6,467 bases of DNA from Chloroflexota bacterium. GTDB taxonomy: Bacteria > Chloroflexota > UBA4733. Shown piece after piece: positions 6,009 through 6,467 of this stretch. How positions within the stretch are numbered: position 1 is the stretch's first letter; each line of letters begins with the position of its first letter. Location: NCBI GenBank assembly GCA_025449435.1, contig JANWJO010000229.1, positions 1 through 6,467 on the forward strand. The letters are read 5' to 3'. The position numbers and the translations under genes were made by a program. Under the pieces are notes generated by a model. It was not told the origin of the DNA. It searched no databases and worked only from the letters and a program-made list of their open reading frames with translations.

Positions 6009-6467
6009 TTATTCGAAGAAGTCGCTATCTTCGGGCGTGAGGTAGGCCCGCGCTTTGTCGGGGATGAGGTCCACACCAATGCCGGGGCGGTCCCACACCT
6101 TGATGAAGCTGTCCTTGACGATGGGGGTGGGGAGCCCCTCCACGATGTCGTACCACCACGACGGATTGCCCACGGGGTACTCGAAGGCGATGTAGTTGTC
6201 CGGCAGGGTGGCGCAGACCTGGACGAGCGCCGCCAGGCCGATCACGCCGTCGCCAGTGCCGTGCGGGGCGATCAGGATGCCGTGCAGATCGGCGTATTCC
6301 GCCACCCATTTGAGTTCGGCGATGCCGCCGATGTCGCAGGGGTCTGGGCCGACAATGCTCACAGCGTGGGTCTCGATCAACTGCTTGAAGTTCTGGCGCA
6401 AATAGATCTGCTCGCCGGTGTGGATCGGCGTCGAGGTGGCGCGGGTGACGTCGCGATACACATCGGC
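6009..6467 (-). CDS. Enolase-superfamily sugar-acid dehydratase (mandelate racemase subgroup), C-terminal part
   Basis: The frame is open to the right edge, so only the last 152 codons are visible and the true start lies outside; the GTG at 6461 is internal. Seen: the end of the TIM-barrel domain with STPIHTGEQ (metal-ligand Glu at 6411-6413), VGPDPCDIGG (Asp at 6342-6344) and IAPHGTG (His at 6261-6263). The spacings, 23 from Glu to Asp and 27 from Asp to His, equal those of E247, D270 and H297 in mandelate racemase, so the acid/base dyad of that subgroup is intact. The tail (FEYPVGNPSWW, then DRPGIGVDL) is normal for bacterial acid-sugar dehydratases. The likely reaction is dehydration of an aldonate or aldarate to a 2-keto-3-deoxy acid; the substrate cannot be told because the specificity loop of the capping domain is missing. 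It converges with the lipoprotein gene across 60 bases. Confidence 0.9.
   Translation of the reverse strand, partial: ADVYRDVTRATSTPIHTGEQIYLRQNFKQLIETHAVSIVGPDPCDIGGIAELKWVAEYADLHGILIAPHGTGDGVIGLAALVQVCATLPDNYIAFEYPVGNPSWWYDIVEGLPTPIVKDSFIKVWDRPGIGVDLIPDKARAYLTPEDSDFFE

Overview
The window is GC-rich DNA, densely coded and with several plausible non-ATG starts. It suggests a bacterial chromosome, most likely Chloroflexota (inferred). The reasons are the subtype of IlvD/Edd dehydratase, an immune-inhibitor-A-like lipoprotein with a Thr/Pro/Ala-rich stalk, and short CCCCTCCCC-type inverted repeats between genes. No 16S or other phylogenetic marker is present, so the phylum call is tentative. 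There is no sign of a phage, plasmid, IS element or CRISPR array.

Layout. (1) 42-1742 (+): an IlvD/Edd-family [2Fe-2S] dehydratase whose motifs fit the sugar-acid branch better than the branched-chain amino acid branch. (2) 1743-2107: an intergenic region with a GC-rich hairpin just after the dehydratase, a good sigma-70-type promoter (TTGACG, 16 bp, TGATAGAAT) at 1933-1960, and a 5' leader of about 140 nt carrying a strong hairpin at 2043-2074. (3) 2108-3007 (+): a XerC/D-like tyrosine recombinase with the nucleophilic Tyr but without Arg-I, the beta-hairpin Lys and the first His of the HxxR box. (4) 3004-3897 (+): a trimeric-type purine nucleoside phosphorylase whose ATG overlaps the recombinase stop (ATGA). 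(5) 3842-3869: a textbook intrinsic terminator lying inside the 3' end of the phosphorylase reading frame. (6) 3876-5948 (+): a predicted lipoprotein metalloprotease with HExxH plus a downstream Glu, and an immune-inhibitor-A-like C-terminal beta domain. (7) 6009-6467 (-): the C-terminal part of an enolase-superfamily (mandelate racemase subgroup) sugar-acid dehydratase that runs off the right edge.

How it fits together. The two outer genes are dehydratases from unrelated folds that act on similar aldonate/aldarate-type substrates, so the surroundings may be a sugar-acid catabolic region (inferred). The recombinase-phosphorylase pair forms its own transcription unit and recalls the xerD-deoB-punA order of Bacillus and relatives, here without deoB. 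The lipoprotein starts seven bases after the terminator's T-run and is probably expressed separately or by read-through. The points most worth a second look are the degenerate recombinase active site, the palindrome in its leader, and the terminator repeat that seems to have reshaped the end of one gene and the start of the next.
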